A stretch of 64,000 nt of DNA from CBDIHP01 sp965279195 (lineage in GTDB: Bacteria > Planctomycetota > Planctomycetia > Isosphaerales > Isosphaeraceae), in the NCBI GenBank assembly GCA_965279195.1, contig CBDIHP010000044.1, forward strand, positions 271,968 through 335,967, in the 5' to 3' direction. The notes under the pieces were generated by a model. It had not been told where the DNA came from. It saw only the letters and a list, made by a program, of their open reading frames with translations, and made no database searches. Below are positions 36,295-44,312 of this stretch, piece after piece. A program made the translations under genes and the position numbers. Positions within the stretch are counted from its first letter, which is position 1; the number at the start of each line of letters is the position of its first letter.

Positions 36295-37392
36295 ATGTCG
36301 CGCCGTCATCGCGGTTTCACGCTGATCGAGCTGCTGGTCGTGATCGCCATCATCGCGGTCCTGATCAGCCTGCTGCTCCCCGCCGTCCAGTCGGCCCGAG
36401 AGGCCGCCCGTCGTGCCCAGTGCACGAACAACCTCAAGCAGATCGGCCTGGCGCTGCACAACTACGCCACGGCCAACGGGGCATTCCCCCCGGGTCGGAT
36501 GACGCCCTACCTCGGGAACTACACCGGCAGCCCGACCGACGTCTGCTTCCAGGGGGGGATCGCGGTGCACATGCACCTGGCGCCGTACCTTGAGCAGGGG
36601 GCGATGTCCACGGCGTTCAACTTCGCCGCCGGCCGCGTCCGGATCCCGCCGTCGGGCCCGCCGAACTGCCCGTACAACGTGACCATGGTCCAGATCCGGA
36701 TCAACACGTTCATCTGCCCGAGCGAGTCGCGCGACCCCGGCGGTCAGATCAACAACTACCGCTACAACATCGGCGCCACCATCTGCCAGAGCACCGCGTG
36801 GGACGACAGCGGCGCCCAGCTCAACCCCTGGACGGCCAACTGCAAGGCCGAGGTCGACGGGCCCCGCGGCGGCATGTTCAAGGAGGAGGGCTGCATCAGC
36901 TTCGCCGGGATCGTCGACGGCACCTCCAACACCGCCGCCTTCTCCGAGCGGATCATCAGCGACCTCAACCCCACCGTCTTCACCCCGGGCGCCGACGCCT
37001 GGCGCGGCCCCGCCATGCGCGACCCCGCCCTGACCACCGACCAGATGGTCTCGCAGTGCCAGACCGTCACCAGCAACAACACCACGCTCGCCCACCACAG
37101 CGACTACGGCTACGGCCCCGGCTCGCAGAATTACGGCCACCTGCACAACACCATCTATAATCACCTGTTCCCGCCCAACTCGGGCTTCTCCGACTGCAAC
37201 AGCGGCCAGAGCTTCATCGACAGCCCGAACGAGTCGGGCATCACCTCGGCCCGCTCCTACCACCCCGGCGGCGTCAACACCCTCTTCGGCGACGGCTCGG
37301 TGCGCTTCGTCAAGAGCAGCGTCAACGTCCAGGTCTGGCGGGCGGTGGGCACCCGCAACGGTGGCGAGGTCGTCTCGGCCGACCAGTATTGA
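36295..37392 (+). CDS. DUF1559 domain protein with type IV pilin-like N-terminus
   Basis: 365 residues from the ATG at 36295 (GGGAGGA upstream). It begins with the prepilin signature RHRGFTLIELLVVIAIIAVL, cleaved after Gly8 by a prepilin peptidase such as the one encoded at 47454, then QSAREAARRAQCTNNLKQIGLALHNY, the DUF1559 start. The C-terminal block SARSYHPGGVNTLFGDGSVRFVKSS is the SBP_bac_10/H-X9-DG motif of the family. These pseudopilins occur in dozens of copies per planctomycete genome; their assembly and role are unresolved. A small lipoprotein gene follows after 64 bases and shares its terminator. Confidence 0.95.
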   Translation: MSRRHRGFTLIELLVVIAIIAVLISLLLPAVQSAREAARRAQCTNNLKQIGLALHNYATANGAFPPGRMTPYLGNYTGSPTDVCFQGGIAVHMHLAPYLEQGAMSTAFNFAAGRVRIPPSGPPNCPYNVTMVQIRINTFICPSESRDPGGQINNYRYNIGATICQSTAWDDSGAQLNPWTANCKAEVDGPRGGMFKEEGCISFAGIVDGTSNTAAFSERIISDLNPTVFTPGADAWRGPAMRDPALTTDQMVSQCQTVTSNNTTLAHHSDYGYGPGSQNYGHLHNTIYNHLFPPNSGFSDCNSGQSFIDSPNESGITSARSYHPGGVNTLFGDGSVRFVKSSVNVQVWRAVGTRNGGEVVSADQY

Positions 37393-37456
37393 GACCCGAC
37401 GCGTGCAACTCGGCCGGCCCGGCCCCCGCGACCGTCGTCCCTTCGAGGAATGGAAT

Positions 37457-37852
37457 ATGACCTCCCCCCGTGTCCCTCTCGCCGCCGCCCTGCTCGGGCT
37501 CTCCCTCGGCCTCGCCGGCTGCGGCCAGACCGTCGTGACCGCCGACTCCAAGCAGGGGTCGTTCAACATCATCGAGGGTTCGGTCAACGACATCTGCGAC
37601 CGCATCCTCGACCCCAACTACAAGCCCCGAGGCGCCCGCGACCTCGGCAGCGACAGCGACCGCATGGGTATGGCCATGCTCTCCTTCTCCAAGTCGGTCG
37701 AGGGCACCCCCGCCGCCGACGAGGCCAAGGGCCTCAGCAACGACATGGTCGAGCTCGAGAAGATGGTCGCCGCCCGCGCCCCGATCGAGAAGCAACGCGC
37801 CGCCGCCAAGGCCCTCAAGGAGCGGCTCGCCGCCGCCAAGGCCAAGTTCTGA
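37457..37852 (+). CDS. Small lipoprotein downstream of the DUF1559 gene
   Basis: 131 residues from the ATG at 37457. Lipobox LGLAGC with lipidated Cys22, a mid-part with GSDSDRMGMAMLSFSK, and a C-terminal Ala/Lys-rich helix likely to form a coiled coil. DUF1559 genes in planctomycetes are often followed by such lipoproteins, so a joint function is plausible. No known domain. Confidence 0.75.
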   Translation: MTSPRVPLAAALLGLSLGLAGCGQTVVTADSKQGSFNIIEGSVNDICDRILDPNYKPRGARDLGSDSDRMGMAMLSFSKSVEGTPAADEAKGLSNDMVELEKMVAARAPIEKQRAAAKALKERLAAAKAKF

Positions 37853-37885
37853 TCGGCCGTGGGTCCGATCGACACATCCCCGACG

Positions 37886-37915
37886 CCCGGCGCCGTCCCT
37901 TCGGACGGCGCCGGG
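37886..37915 (+). terminator. Strong terminator hairpin
   Basis: CCCGGCGCCGTCC-CTTC-GGACGGCGCCGGG, 13 perfect pairs with a UUCG-like loop, 34 bases past the lipoprotein stop and followed by TTGGACATTTTC. It ends the DUF1559-lipoprotein transcript. Confidence 0.75.
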
Positions 37916-38110
37916 CTTGGACATTTTCGAATGCGACGGATTTCTCCGGTGGCCGACGGGCCCGGGCGCGGGTAGCATGACGATGTCTGGAACCGCCACT
38001 GCGAGGCCACAGGCGATTCCCGGCCCAGCCCTCCATGCCAACCCCGTCTCGTTCCCAACATCGCGGTCGGTTCTCGTACCGGGCCATCTCACCCGGTCAG
38101 GAGGCGTCTC

Positions 38111-39661
38111 ATGGACGTCGCTTCGCGTCGTCAGTTCCTCTCCGAAGTCGGCCAGGGCATGCTCATCGCCAGCGTCGGGGCCCCCCTGGTCGCTGACCTC
38201 GGCCTCGGCCGATCGGCCCTGGCCGAGCCCCCCGGCAAGGCGCAGGAACGCGTCACCTTCGGCCACCTGGAACCTCTCGTCGATCTGATCCAGACGACCC
38301 CGGCCGGCAAGCTCCAGGAGATCATGGTCGGCAGGCTCGCCGCCGGCCTGGACCTCCGCGAACTGGTCTCGGCCGCCGCACTCGCCAACGCCCGGGCCTT
38401 CGGCGGGCAGGATTACGACGGCTACCACACCTTCATGGCGCTCGGGCCGTCGTACCACATGGCCCGCGAACTCGCGGGCAGCGACAGGGCCCTGCCCGTC
38501 CTCAAGGTGCTCTACCGCAACGCCAATCACATCCAGAAGATGGGCGTCGGCAGTCACGACACGATGCACCACGTCGATCCGGTCGACGGCCCGTTACCCG
38601 CCGCCGGGGCGCTCCGGGAGGCGATGCTCAAGCAGGACATGGCCGGCGCCGAACGCCTGTTCGCGGCCGAGGTCAAGGCGTCGACCGACGCGGCCTACAA
38701 CGACCTGCTCCACCTCGTGCAGGACAACCTCGACGTCCACCGCGTCGTCCTGGCATGGCGGTCATGGTCGATGCTCGACCTCACCGGCCGCGAGTACGCC
38801 CACACGCTCCTGCGGCAGTCGGTCCGCTACTGCGTCGACACCGAGAAGTGGTCGAACAAGTCGGCCCCCGCCCTGACCCTGCGTGAGGTCCTGCCGAAGC
38901 TGCTTGACCGCCACAAGCTCAACTCGCGACTCCCCGGCGACCGCGAGCCGGGCGAGGCGTCGATCCTGGAACTCGCCGAGATCATCCGCGGCAACGATCG
39001 CACCCGCGCGGCCGAGGCCGTGGCCTCCGCGCTCGCCGACGGGGTCTCGCCCGAGGCGATCGGCGAGGCGATCTCGCTGGCCGCGAACCTGCTGGTCCTG
39101 CACGACCCCGGCCGGGTCAAGGACGAGAACAGCGCCAAACTGAAGGGAAGCGTCCACGGCGCGTCGGTGGGCGTGCACGCATCCGACTCGGCCAACGCCT
39201 GGCGGAACATCGCCCGGGTCGCCGACCGCCGCAACCTCTACGCCAGCCTGATCGTCGGGGCGTACCACACCGCCGGGCAGTCGGGCCCGCTCAACCCCAA
39301 GCCGTACCCGATGGCCGAGCACCTCGCCTCGGTCGCCGAGGTCGCGCCCAGGGACCTCCTCGCGAACACCGACGAGGCCATCCGGGCCAAGGATCAGGTC
39401 CGGGCCTGCGCCCTCGTCCACCGCATGGGCGTCGAGGGCCGTCCGCACAAGCCGGTCTTCGACCTGCTCCTGAAGTACGCCATCAGCGAGGACGGCGCGC
39501 TCCACGCCGAGAAGTACTACCGGACGGTCACAGAGGAATTCGCCCGCACCCGCCCGACCCTCCGCTGGCGGCACCTGGCCGCCCTCGCCCGCGTCACCGC
39601 GAGCGAGTACGGCTACCCCGCGCCAGGTGTGGCCGAGGCGAGGAAACTGCTGCAGGTCTGA
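38111..39661 (+). CDS. Tat-exported protein of unknown function
   Basis: 516 residues. A twin-arginine signal (SRRQFLSEVG) is followed by a hydrophobic stretch and probable cleavage after ALA at about residue 38, so the protein is exported folded. The mature part is mostly helical, with conserved-looking blocks GGQDYDGYHTFMALGPSYH, MGVGSHDTMHHV, GSVHGASVGVHASDSANAW and SLIVGAYHTAG. The many histidines and the Tat route suggest a metal or other cofactor, but this is inference; I do not recognise the family. Confidence 0.7.
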   Translation: MDVASRRQFLSEVGQGMLIASVGAPLVADLGLGRSALAEPPGKAQERVTFGHLEPLVDLIQTTPAGKLQEIMVGRLAAGLDLRELVSAAALANARAFGGQDYDGYHTFMALGPSYHMARELAGSDRALPVLKVLYRNANHIQKMGVGSHDTMHHVDPVDGPLPAAGALREAMLKQDMAGAERLFAAEVKASTDAAYNDLLHLVQDNLDVHRVVLAWRSWSMLDLTGREYAHTLLRQSVRYCVDTEKWSNKSAPALTLREVLPKLLDRHKLNSRLPGDREPGEASILELAEIIRGNDRTRAAEAVASALADGVSPEAIGEAISLAANLLVLHDPGRVKDENSAKLKGSVHGASVGVHASDSANAWRNIARVADRRNLYASLIVGAYHTAGQSGPLNPKPYPMAEHLASVAEVAPRDLLANTDEAIRAKDQVRACALVHRMGVEGRPHKPVFDLLLKYAISEDGALHAEKYYRTVTEEFARTRPTLRWRHLAALARVTASEYGYPAPGVAEARKLLQV

Positions 39662-39705
39662 GTGCCCATCCCACCTCGGCGGTGCGGCTGACATCCGCTC
39701 CGTTT

Positions 39706-39854
39706 GGAGCCAGTTCGTGTGCCACTGGCTTGCCAGTGCCGGGGACCACCCCGAGGCCACGAACTGGCTCCCGACGTTTCGAACCTCCGGAGCCCGTCTG
39801 GATCGGCCGAGCCATCCGCCGCACTGGCAAGCCTGTGGCGCACGAACTGGCTCC
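39706..39854. repeat. BIME-like inverted repeat pair (GGAG-CCAG class), upstream copy
   Basis: GGAG (39706-39709), CCAGTTCGTGTGC, then hairpin CACTGGC-TT-GCCAGTG ending at 39738; inverted copy at 39822-39854 ending in CTCC. A third, partial inverted copy (CACGAACTGGCTCC) lies at 39758-39771 between them. This explains most of the 348-base gap between the Tat protein and the PPC protein. Confidence 0.75.
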
Positions 39855-40009
39855 CAATCATCCGAACCTCTCCATGATTTTCGCGGACTGGGCGGAATCG
39901 GTAAGTTTTGACGCCGTCCCCAGGTGAGTTCCGACTCTCCAGAGATGGCCCGCAACGAGGCCCCCAGGTTTCGTGCTGGGATCCCTCTCGCCGCACCGAG
40001 GCTTGCTCC

Positions 40010-40831
40010 ATGTTCCGACGCAGGATTGCCCGCTCGATCCGCCCCGAGGTCGACGCCCTGGAAGGCCGTCAGTTGTTGACGACCGTGACCGAAGTCGAGC
40101 CGAACAACACGGCGCGCACGGCCACAATCGCCACGTTCCCGGCCTCCGGCCCGCTCGACCTCAAGGGGGCCTCGATCGGCTCGCCCGACAAGGATTTCTT
40201 CCGGTTCACCGCGACCCGCTCGGGCCCGATGACCATCGACCTCCGGCGCCTGGCGGGCTCTGGGGTCTACCTCAAGATCGAGACTTCGCTCGGCAAGCAG
40301 GTCTACGCCGCGAACTCGGCGAACGGGTCGGTGACGGGCAAGGTGAACGCCGTCGCGGGTTACAACTACGTCGTCCGGATCGTCTCGACCAACAAGTCGG
40401 CGGCGTTCTACAACGTCGACTTCAACATCGGGCCGAGCACCACCCCGATCCCCACCGGGACCCCCGCCACCGGGACCATCCCCGAGGTCGAGCCCGACAA
40501 CACCATCTCGACCGGCACCCTGTTCGCCCTCGACTCCTCGAACAAGGCCACACTCACCGGCACGACCACCAGGTCCGACCCCGACTACTTCGTGTTCACC
40601 GCCACCAAGTCGGGCTACCTCGGCATCAAGGTCGCCGCCACCGGCGGCCAGGCCGCCCTCGCCGTGCAGACCCTCGAAAGCGTCAACATCTTCACGACCA
40701 ACCCCAAGGCCGGCATCAACTCCGGCTCGTTCCCGATCCTCGCCGGCAACACCTACGCCATCCGGATCGTCGGGGTCGGCAACGCGACCGCCAGCTACAC
40801 GGTGAACCTGACCCTCTTCGGGGCCTCCTGA
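40010..40831 (+). CDS. Exported protein with two pre-peptidase C-terminal (PPC) domains
   Basis: 273 residues from the ATG at 40010. The N-terminus is basic and carries EVDALEGRQLL, a LEPR-XLL-type motif, in place of a signal peptide. Two PPC beta-sandwich domains follow: first EVEPNNTARTATI to about residue 145 (with DKDFFRFTATRSGPMTIDL), second EVEPDNTISTGTL to the end (with DPDYFVFTATKSGYLGIKV). PPC domains usually sit beside secreted peptidases; here they stand alone. The same repeat class lies on both sides of the gene. Confidence 0.85.
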   Translation: MFRRRIARSIRPEVDALEGRQLLTTVTEVEPNNTARTATIATFPASGPLDLKGASIGSPDKDFFRFTATRSGPMTIDLRRLAGSGVYLKIETSLGKQVYAANSANGSVTGKVNAVAGYNYVVRIVSTNKSAAFYNVDFNIGPSTTPIPTGTPATGTIPEVEPDNTISTGTLFALDSSNKATLTGTTTRSDPDYFVFTATKSGYLGIKVAATGGQAALAVQTLESVNIFTTNPKAGINSGSFPILAGNTYAIRIVGVGNATASYTVNLTLFGAS

Positions 40832-40864
40832 TCCGAGCACAGAGGTAACGGCTTCGCGCCGTTT

Positions 40865-41015
40865 GGAGCCAGTTTGCGTGCCACTGGATGTGCCAGTGCG
40901 ACGGACCGATTGGACCAGCTGACCGGATTCGCGGTCCCATGATGATCGGGGGCGTCGATCCTGCGGTCCGCGCCTGTCCTCACACTGGCGAGCCAGTGGC
41001 ACACGAAATGACTCC
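40865..41015. repeat. BIME-like inverted repeat pair (GGAG-CCAG class), downstream copy
   Basis: GGAG (40865-40868) followed by CCAGTTTGCGTGC and a hairpin CACTGG..CCAGTG (40882-40898); inverted copy at 40983-41015 with CACTGGC-GA-GCCAGTG and terminal CTCC. Same class as 39706-39854. Confidence 0.75.
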
Positions 41016-41087
41016 AAGGATGTCGACAGCCACGACTCGGTATCGTCGGGCCCGGGGTTGCTGGGCCTTTGAGAATCGCCTGCCCGC

Positions 41088-41369
41088 CTAGTTCATGCGG
41101 GTCACGACCCAGAATACGACTCGGCCGGATCGGATGACGACTATGCCTTCTATTCCGGCCATGGCCGCCCAGGTCCATGCTGGGGTACGGAATCGCCGGA
41201 AACCGTCGCCGGGTTGGATCATGACGTTCGGTGCCTTGTTTCGCACCTGGTTCAGGGCAAGCTGCACCTCGTCGGCCGGGACATCTTCGCCGAGAAGATC
41301 CAGGAGGGTGACACCAGCGATCGGGATCTCCTCGGGCTGGCTCGGGTGAGGGAACGACTGGACTCGCAT
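41088..41369 (-). CDS. Small conserved-looking protein of unknown function
   Basis: 93 residues. The composition looks coding: a hydrophobic/acidic N-terminal half (GVTLLDLLGEDVPADEVQLALNQV, in part DLLGEDVPADEVQLALNQV) and a beta-rich C-terminus (GIEGIVVIRSGRVVFWVVTRMN). No signal peptide and no known domain. It stands alone between a repeat pair and a long non-coding stretch. Confidence 0.45.
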   Translation of the reverse strand: MRVQSFPHPSQPEEIPIAGVTLLDLLGEDVPADEVQLALNQVRNKAPNVMIQPGDGFRRFRTPAWTWAAMAGIEGIVVIRSGRVVFWVVTRMN

Positions 41370-41574
41370 TGGATCGCTCCGAGCTGACGAATGCTCTACA
41401 AGACTGACCAGGCGACATCCTGTTTTTATCCGATTCCATCGGAGGTCTTGTCAGAGATTGTTAGGTAGTGGCGGTTGTAGGGATACGACGAAATGGAGCG
41501 GCTGAAAACTGTCGAAGCGACTTGAATTTGTCAAATCATTGGGGCCGTTTGCGCATCTGATAGGGGACGGTCGA

Positions 41575-41800
41575 TTAACCGCCCGGGAGACCCGGAACCA
41601 AGCCGACCCTGGCCGCACGAAACGCGGTGATTGGCTTTGTTCCCGCGATTTTCGAATCGACGAGCCGCACGCCGGGGGCAACTGGGTTTGTTCCGACGGT
41701 TTTCCGCGACACTGTCGGCGCGATCCCGTCACGGAACGAACCCGAACCTGCCCGAACGAAAGCCGGAAAATGGCTTTGTTCCCCCATTTTTGCGCCCGAA
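41575..41800. repeat. Degenerate repeats around GGCTTTGTTCC
   Basis: Within the 540-base gap 41370-41909 the words TGGCTTTGTTCCC (about 41631), TGGGTTTGTTCCG (about 41685) and TGGCTTTGTTCCC (about 41771) recur, with inverted relatives GGAACCAAGCC (about 41592) and GGAACGAACCC (about 41740). Several short frames on both strands encode versions of this repeat and look spurious. The remaining bases of the gap show nothing but a promoter-like site near 41824. Confidence 0.55.
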
Positions 41801-41819
41801 GGCGACGCACGCGGGGACT

Positions 41820-41829
41820 TGCTATACTC
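41820..41829 (+). promoter_or_regulatory. Candidate extended -10 promoter for the first DUF1080 gene
   Basis: TTGCTATACT contains TGC directly before TATACT (41824-41829), the extended -10 form, 81 bases upstream of the ATG at 41910; no -35 match. Confidence 0.35.
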
Positions 41830-41909
41830 CGGCTCACCCTTCCACCTCATCCCGGCGAGGCGCGGTCGTGCGGCGTCGGGGTTCGGATTCCGGATCGCGA
41901 GAGAGCACC

Positions 41910-43007
41910 ATGAGTCTTCGACGCGTCGCGAACCCCCTGCGCATCGGCGGGGCGGTCCTCGCCCTCGGTTGCCTGGCCTACGCCGCAGATACCGTCCATC
42001 GCACGGGTACCCCCATCGGCTGGCGCCAGCATGAACTGAAACGAACCAGGCCGCCCGTAATCGACCCCGGCCCGGCGCACCCGAGCGTTCCGGCCCCCAG
42101 GGATGCGGTCGTCCTGTTCGACGGCACGAACCTCGACGGGTGGCAGTCCGCCTCGGGCGGCCAGGCCGACTGGACGGTGGCCGACGGCGCGATGACCGTG
42201 AAGCCCGGCGCCGGCGCGATCCGGACCAAGAAGGAGTTCGGCGATTGCCAGCTCCACGTCGAATGGGCGTCGCCGAAGCCGGTGCGCGGCAAGGGGCAGG
42301 ACCGGGGTAACAGCGGCATCTTCTTCATGGGGATGTTCGAGGTCCAGGTGCTCGACAGCTACAAGGCCGACACCTACGCGGACGGCCAGGCCGGGGCGAT
42401 CTACGGCCAGTTCCCGCCGATCTTCAACGCCTCGCTGCCCCCCGGCGAGTGGCAGACCTACGACATCGCCTTCCGTCGCACCCGGTTCGACGAGACGGGG
42501 AAGCTCCTCGAACCCGCCCGCCTGACCGTGATCCACAACGGCGTGGTCGTCCAGAACAACGAGGAACTCCTCGGCCAGACCAACTGGCTCCGCTACATGC
42601 CGTTCGAACCGGGCGAGAAAGGCCCCATCGAGCTCCAGGACCACAGCCACCCGGTCAAGTTCCGGAACATGTGGCTCCGCGAACTCCCCGGACGCCCCCT
42701 GCCGACGCCCGCCGACCTCGTCCGCCCCGCCAAGATCTCGCTGACCCCGGCCGAGTTGGAAAAGTATGTCGGCTCCTATGACCTGGGATCCAAGGGCGCG
42801 ATCGCGAAGGTCGCCCGCGAGGGGGACCACCTGACCGTGACCTTGCCCTTCCGGAAGTTCCCGCTCGTCGCCGAGCCGGTGGCCGAGCACGTCTTCCAGC
42901 TCCCGTTCACCGACGGCCGTTTCACCTTCAAGTCCGACGCCAGCGGGGACATCAAGACCGTCGAGTTCCAGATCGCCGATGGCCAGAGGACCTGGACCAA
43001 GAAGTAG
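41910..43007 (+). CDS. DUF1080 (3-keto-disaccharide hydrolase-like) exported protein
   Basis: 365 residues from the ATG at 41910. Signal-like N-terminus (residues about 10-26). The DUF1080 jelly-roll occupies about 65-265, with VVLFDGTNLDGWQSASGG, DCQLHVEWASPKP, RGNSGIFFMGMFEVQVLDSY, GQAGAIYGQFPP and HPVKFRNMWLRELP, all family hallmarks. A further region of about 90 residues begins TPAELEKYVGSYDL and resembles a small lipocalin-like barrel (DUF3471 type). DUF1080 proteins are concanavalin-like folds tied to breakdown of 3-keto sugars. The TAG stop is part of a repeat. Confidence 0.9.
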   Translation: MSLRRVANPLRIGGAVLALGCLAYAADTVHRTGTPIGWRQHELKRTRPPVIDPGPAHPSVPAPRDAVVLFDGTNLDGWQSASGGQADWTVADGAMTVKPGAGAIRTKKEFGDCQLHVEWASPKPVRGKGQDRGNSGIFFMGMFEVQVLDSYKADTYADGQAGAIYGQFPPIFNASLPPGEWQTYDIAFRRTRFDETGKLLEPARLTVIHNGVVVQNNEELLGQTNWLRYMPFEPGEKGPIELQDHSHPVKFRNMWLRELPGRPLPTPADLVRPAKISLTPAELEKYVGSYDLGSKGAIAKVAREGDHLTVTLPFRKFPLVAEPVAEHVFQLPFTDGRFTFKSDASGDIKTVEFQIADGQRTWTKK

Positions 43008-43148
43008 GGTGTGGTGCCTCGCGGACGGCACGTCCGCGACCACCGCACCCACGGACGCCGAATAAACCGGGGTAAACGCCCGCGTGTCGGGGCGCAACCC
43101 GGGGTGCGGTGGTCGCGGGCGGATGGCCCGCGAGGCACCACACCCTAC
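43004..43148. repeat. BIME-like inverted repeat pair (long GTAG class), complete copy
   Basis: Left unit: GTAG (43004-43007) then arms GGTGTGGTGCCTCGCGGA and TCCGCGACCACCGCACC (to about 43049). Right unit, inverted, 43102-43148: GGGTGCGGTGGTCGCGGGC pairing with GCCCGCGAGGCACCACACC, ending CTAC (43145-43148). About 50 bases lie between them. This is the clearest example of two REP-like units head to head, and it separates two convergent DUF1080 genes. Confidence 0.9.
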
Positions 43149-43151
43149 GGG

Positions 43152-43793
43152 TTACTTGAGCGATTTGATGCTGATTTCCTTGAAATAAACATGCGATTCG
43201 TCGTCGTGGTTCTGGAGCCCGATGTAGCCCTCGGTCGGACGGGGGCCGCGCTCGGGCTCGTAGGACTTGGTGCGGGCCGGGATCTTGGCGGTCGAGGGGT
43301 CGAAGTCCTGCACGACCACGCCGTTGAGCGTGACCTTGACCTTCTCGCCGTCGAGGGTGATGTCCATCGTGTTCCACTCGCCGACCTTCCCCGGCGCGGC
43401 GGCGGCCCTGGACATCGAGTAGACCGCGCCCGTCCTGTGGAACTCGTCGGCCCCGTCGCAGATCTGGACCTCGTAGCCGTGGTGGACGGCGAACCACTCG
43501 TCCTTCGGCTTATCAGCGATCCGGATGAACACGCCCGAATTCGACGATTTGGCGGTCGTCTTGTAGACGATCCGGACCACGCAGTGGCCGAGCTTGCCCC
43601 CCTTGTACCAGAGCAGGCCCATGCCCCCCTCGGTCTGGATCACGCCGTCCTTGACGACCATCTTCCCGGGCCCGACGTGCTCCCAGCCGTCGAGCGTCTT
43701 GCCGTCGAAGATCGGGTGGAAGTCGCCGGCCAGGGCCAGGGCGGGGGAGGCGGCGAGCACGAGGGCGAGCGACGCGGTGACGAATCGGTTCAT
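43152..43793 (-). CDS. DUF1080 domain protein, single domain
   Basis: 213 residues. Signal peptide (SLALVLAASPALALAG), then a DUF1080 fold: FHPIFDGKTLDGWEHVGPG, VVRIVYKTTAKSSNSGVFIR, VHHGYEVQICDGADEFHRTG, WNTMDITLDGEKVKVTLNG and GYIGLQNHDDESHVYFKEI. It is shorter than the DUF1080 protein encoded convergently at 41910 and lacks the extra C-terminal barrel. Exported; a role in sugar breakdown is inferred from the family. Confidence 0.9.
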   Translation of the reverse strand: MNRFVTASLALVLAASPALALAGDFHPIFDGKTLDGWEHVGPGKMVVKDGVIQTEGGMGLLWYKGGKLGHCVVRIVYKTTAKSSNSGVFIRIADKPKDEWFAVHHGYEVQICDGADEFHRTGAVYSMSRAAAAPGKVGEWNTMDITLDGEKVKVTLNGVVVQDFDPSTAKIPARTKSYEPERGPRPTEGYIGLQNHDDESHVYFKEISIKSLK

Positions 43794-43827
43794 GTGGACT
43801 CCCGGGGAGAAGAGGATGGGGGCCGGC

Positions 43828-44226
43828 TCAGCGGCCGAGGTTGCGGAGCGAGTACGCCCAGAGGATGAACAACGCCTGCATCGGCAGGCGGATCAGGTGG
43901 AGCACGGGCGGGATCGGGAAGAGTTCCTGATGCCGGTAGATGTGGATATTCGCCGGGAACACCGCGACGAAGAGCGCGACGGCACCCCAGGCGGCGTACC
44001 ATCGGGTCGGACCCCAGAGCATCCCCAGCCCGATGGCCATTTCGCCGACCCCGCTGATCCAGACGAGTTCCCGGTGCCAGGGCAGATAGGGCGGCATCGC
44101 CTTCAGGAAGAATTCGAGGTGAGTGAAATGCGTCACGCCGATGGCGACCATCGTCAGCCCGAAGACCCAGACGTTGATGCTCTGCGGGGTGGACATCGGC
44201 TGGCTCGGACGTTCGGGATCGGTCAC
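43828..44226 (-). CDS. DoxX-like four-helix membrane protein
   Basis: About 132 residues from a GTG at 44226 (GGGGAG nine bases upstream); an ATG at 44196 is also possible. Four membrane helices: WVFGLTMVAIGVTHF, ELVWISGVGEMAIGLGML, YAAWGAVALFVAVFPANI and ALFILWAYSL. The loop HLEFFLKAMPPYLPWHRELVWISG is characteristic of the DoxX/DUF4870-like quinone-associated membrane proteins. Its role is uncertain. Confidence 0.75.
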   Translation of the reverse strand: MTDPERPSQPMSTPQSINVWVFGLTMVAIGVTHFTHLEFFLKAMPPYLPWHRELVWISGVGEMAIGLGMLWGPTRWYAAWGAVALFVAVFPANIHIYRHQELFPIPPVLHLIRLPMQALFILWAYSLRNLGR

Positions 44227-44312
44227 GGTCGGCAATCTCCCCGGGCGGGCGGCCTGCCCGTGGACCGATCATGCCCCGACGGGGGCCCCGGAATCAACCG
44301 AGGAGCGGCCGG

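Noticed and set aside
41451..41837. 128-codon minus-strand frame in the gap before the DUF1080 gene
   Set aside because: It translates the GGCTTTGTTCC repeats; frames on both strands and in other phases do the same, so it is a repeat artefact rather than a gene.
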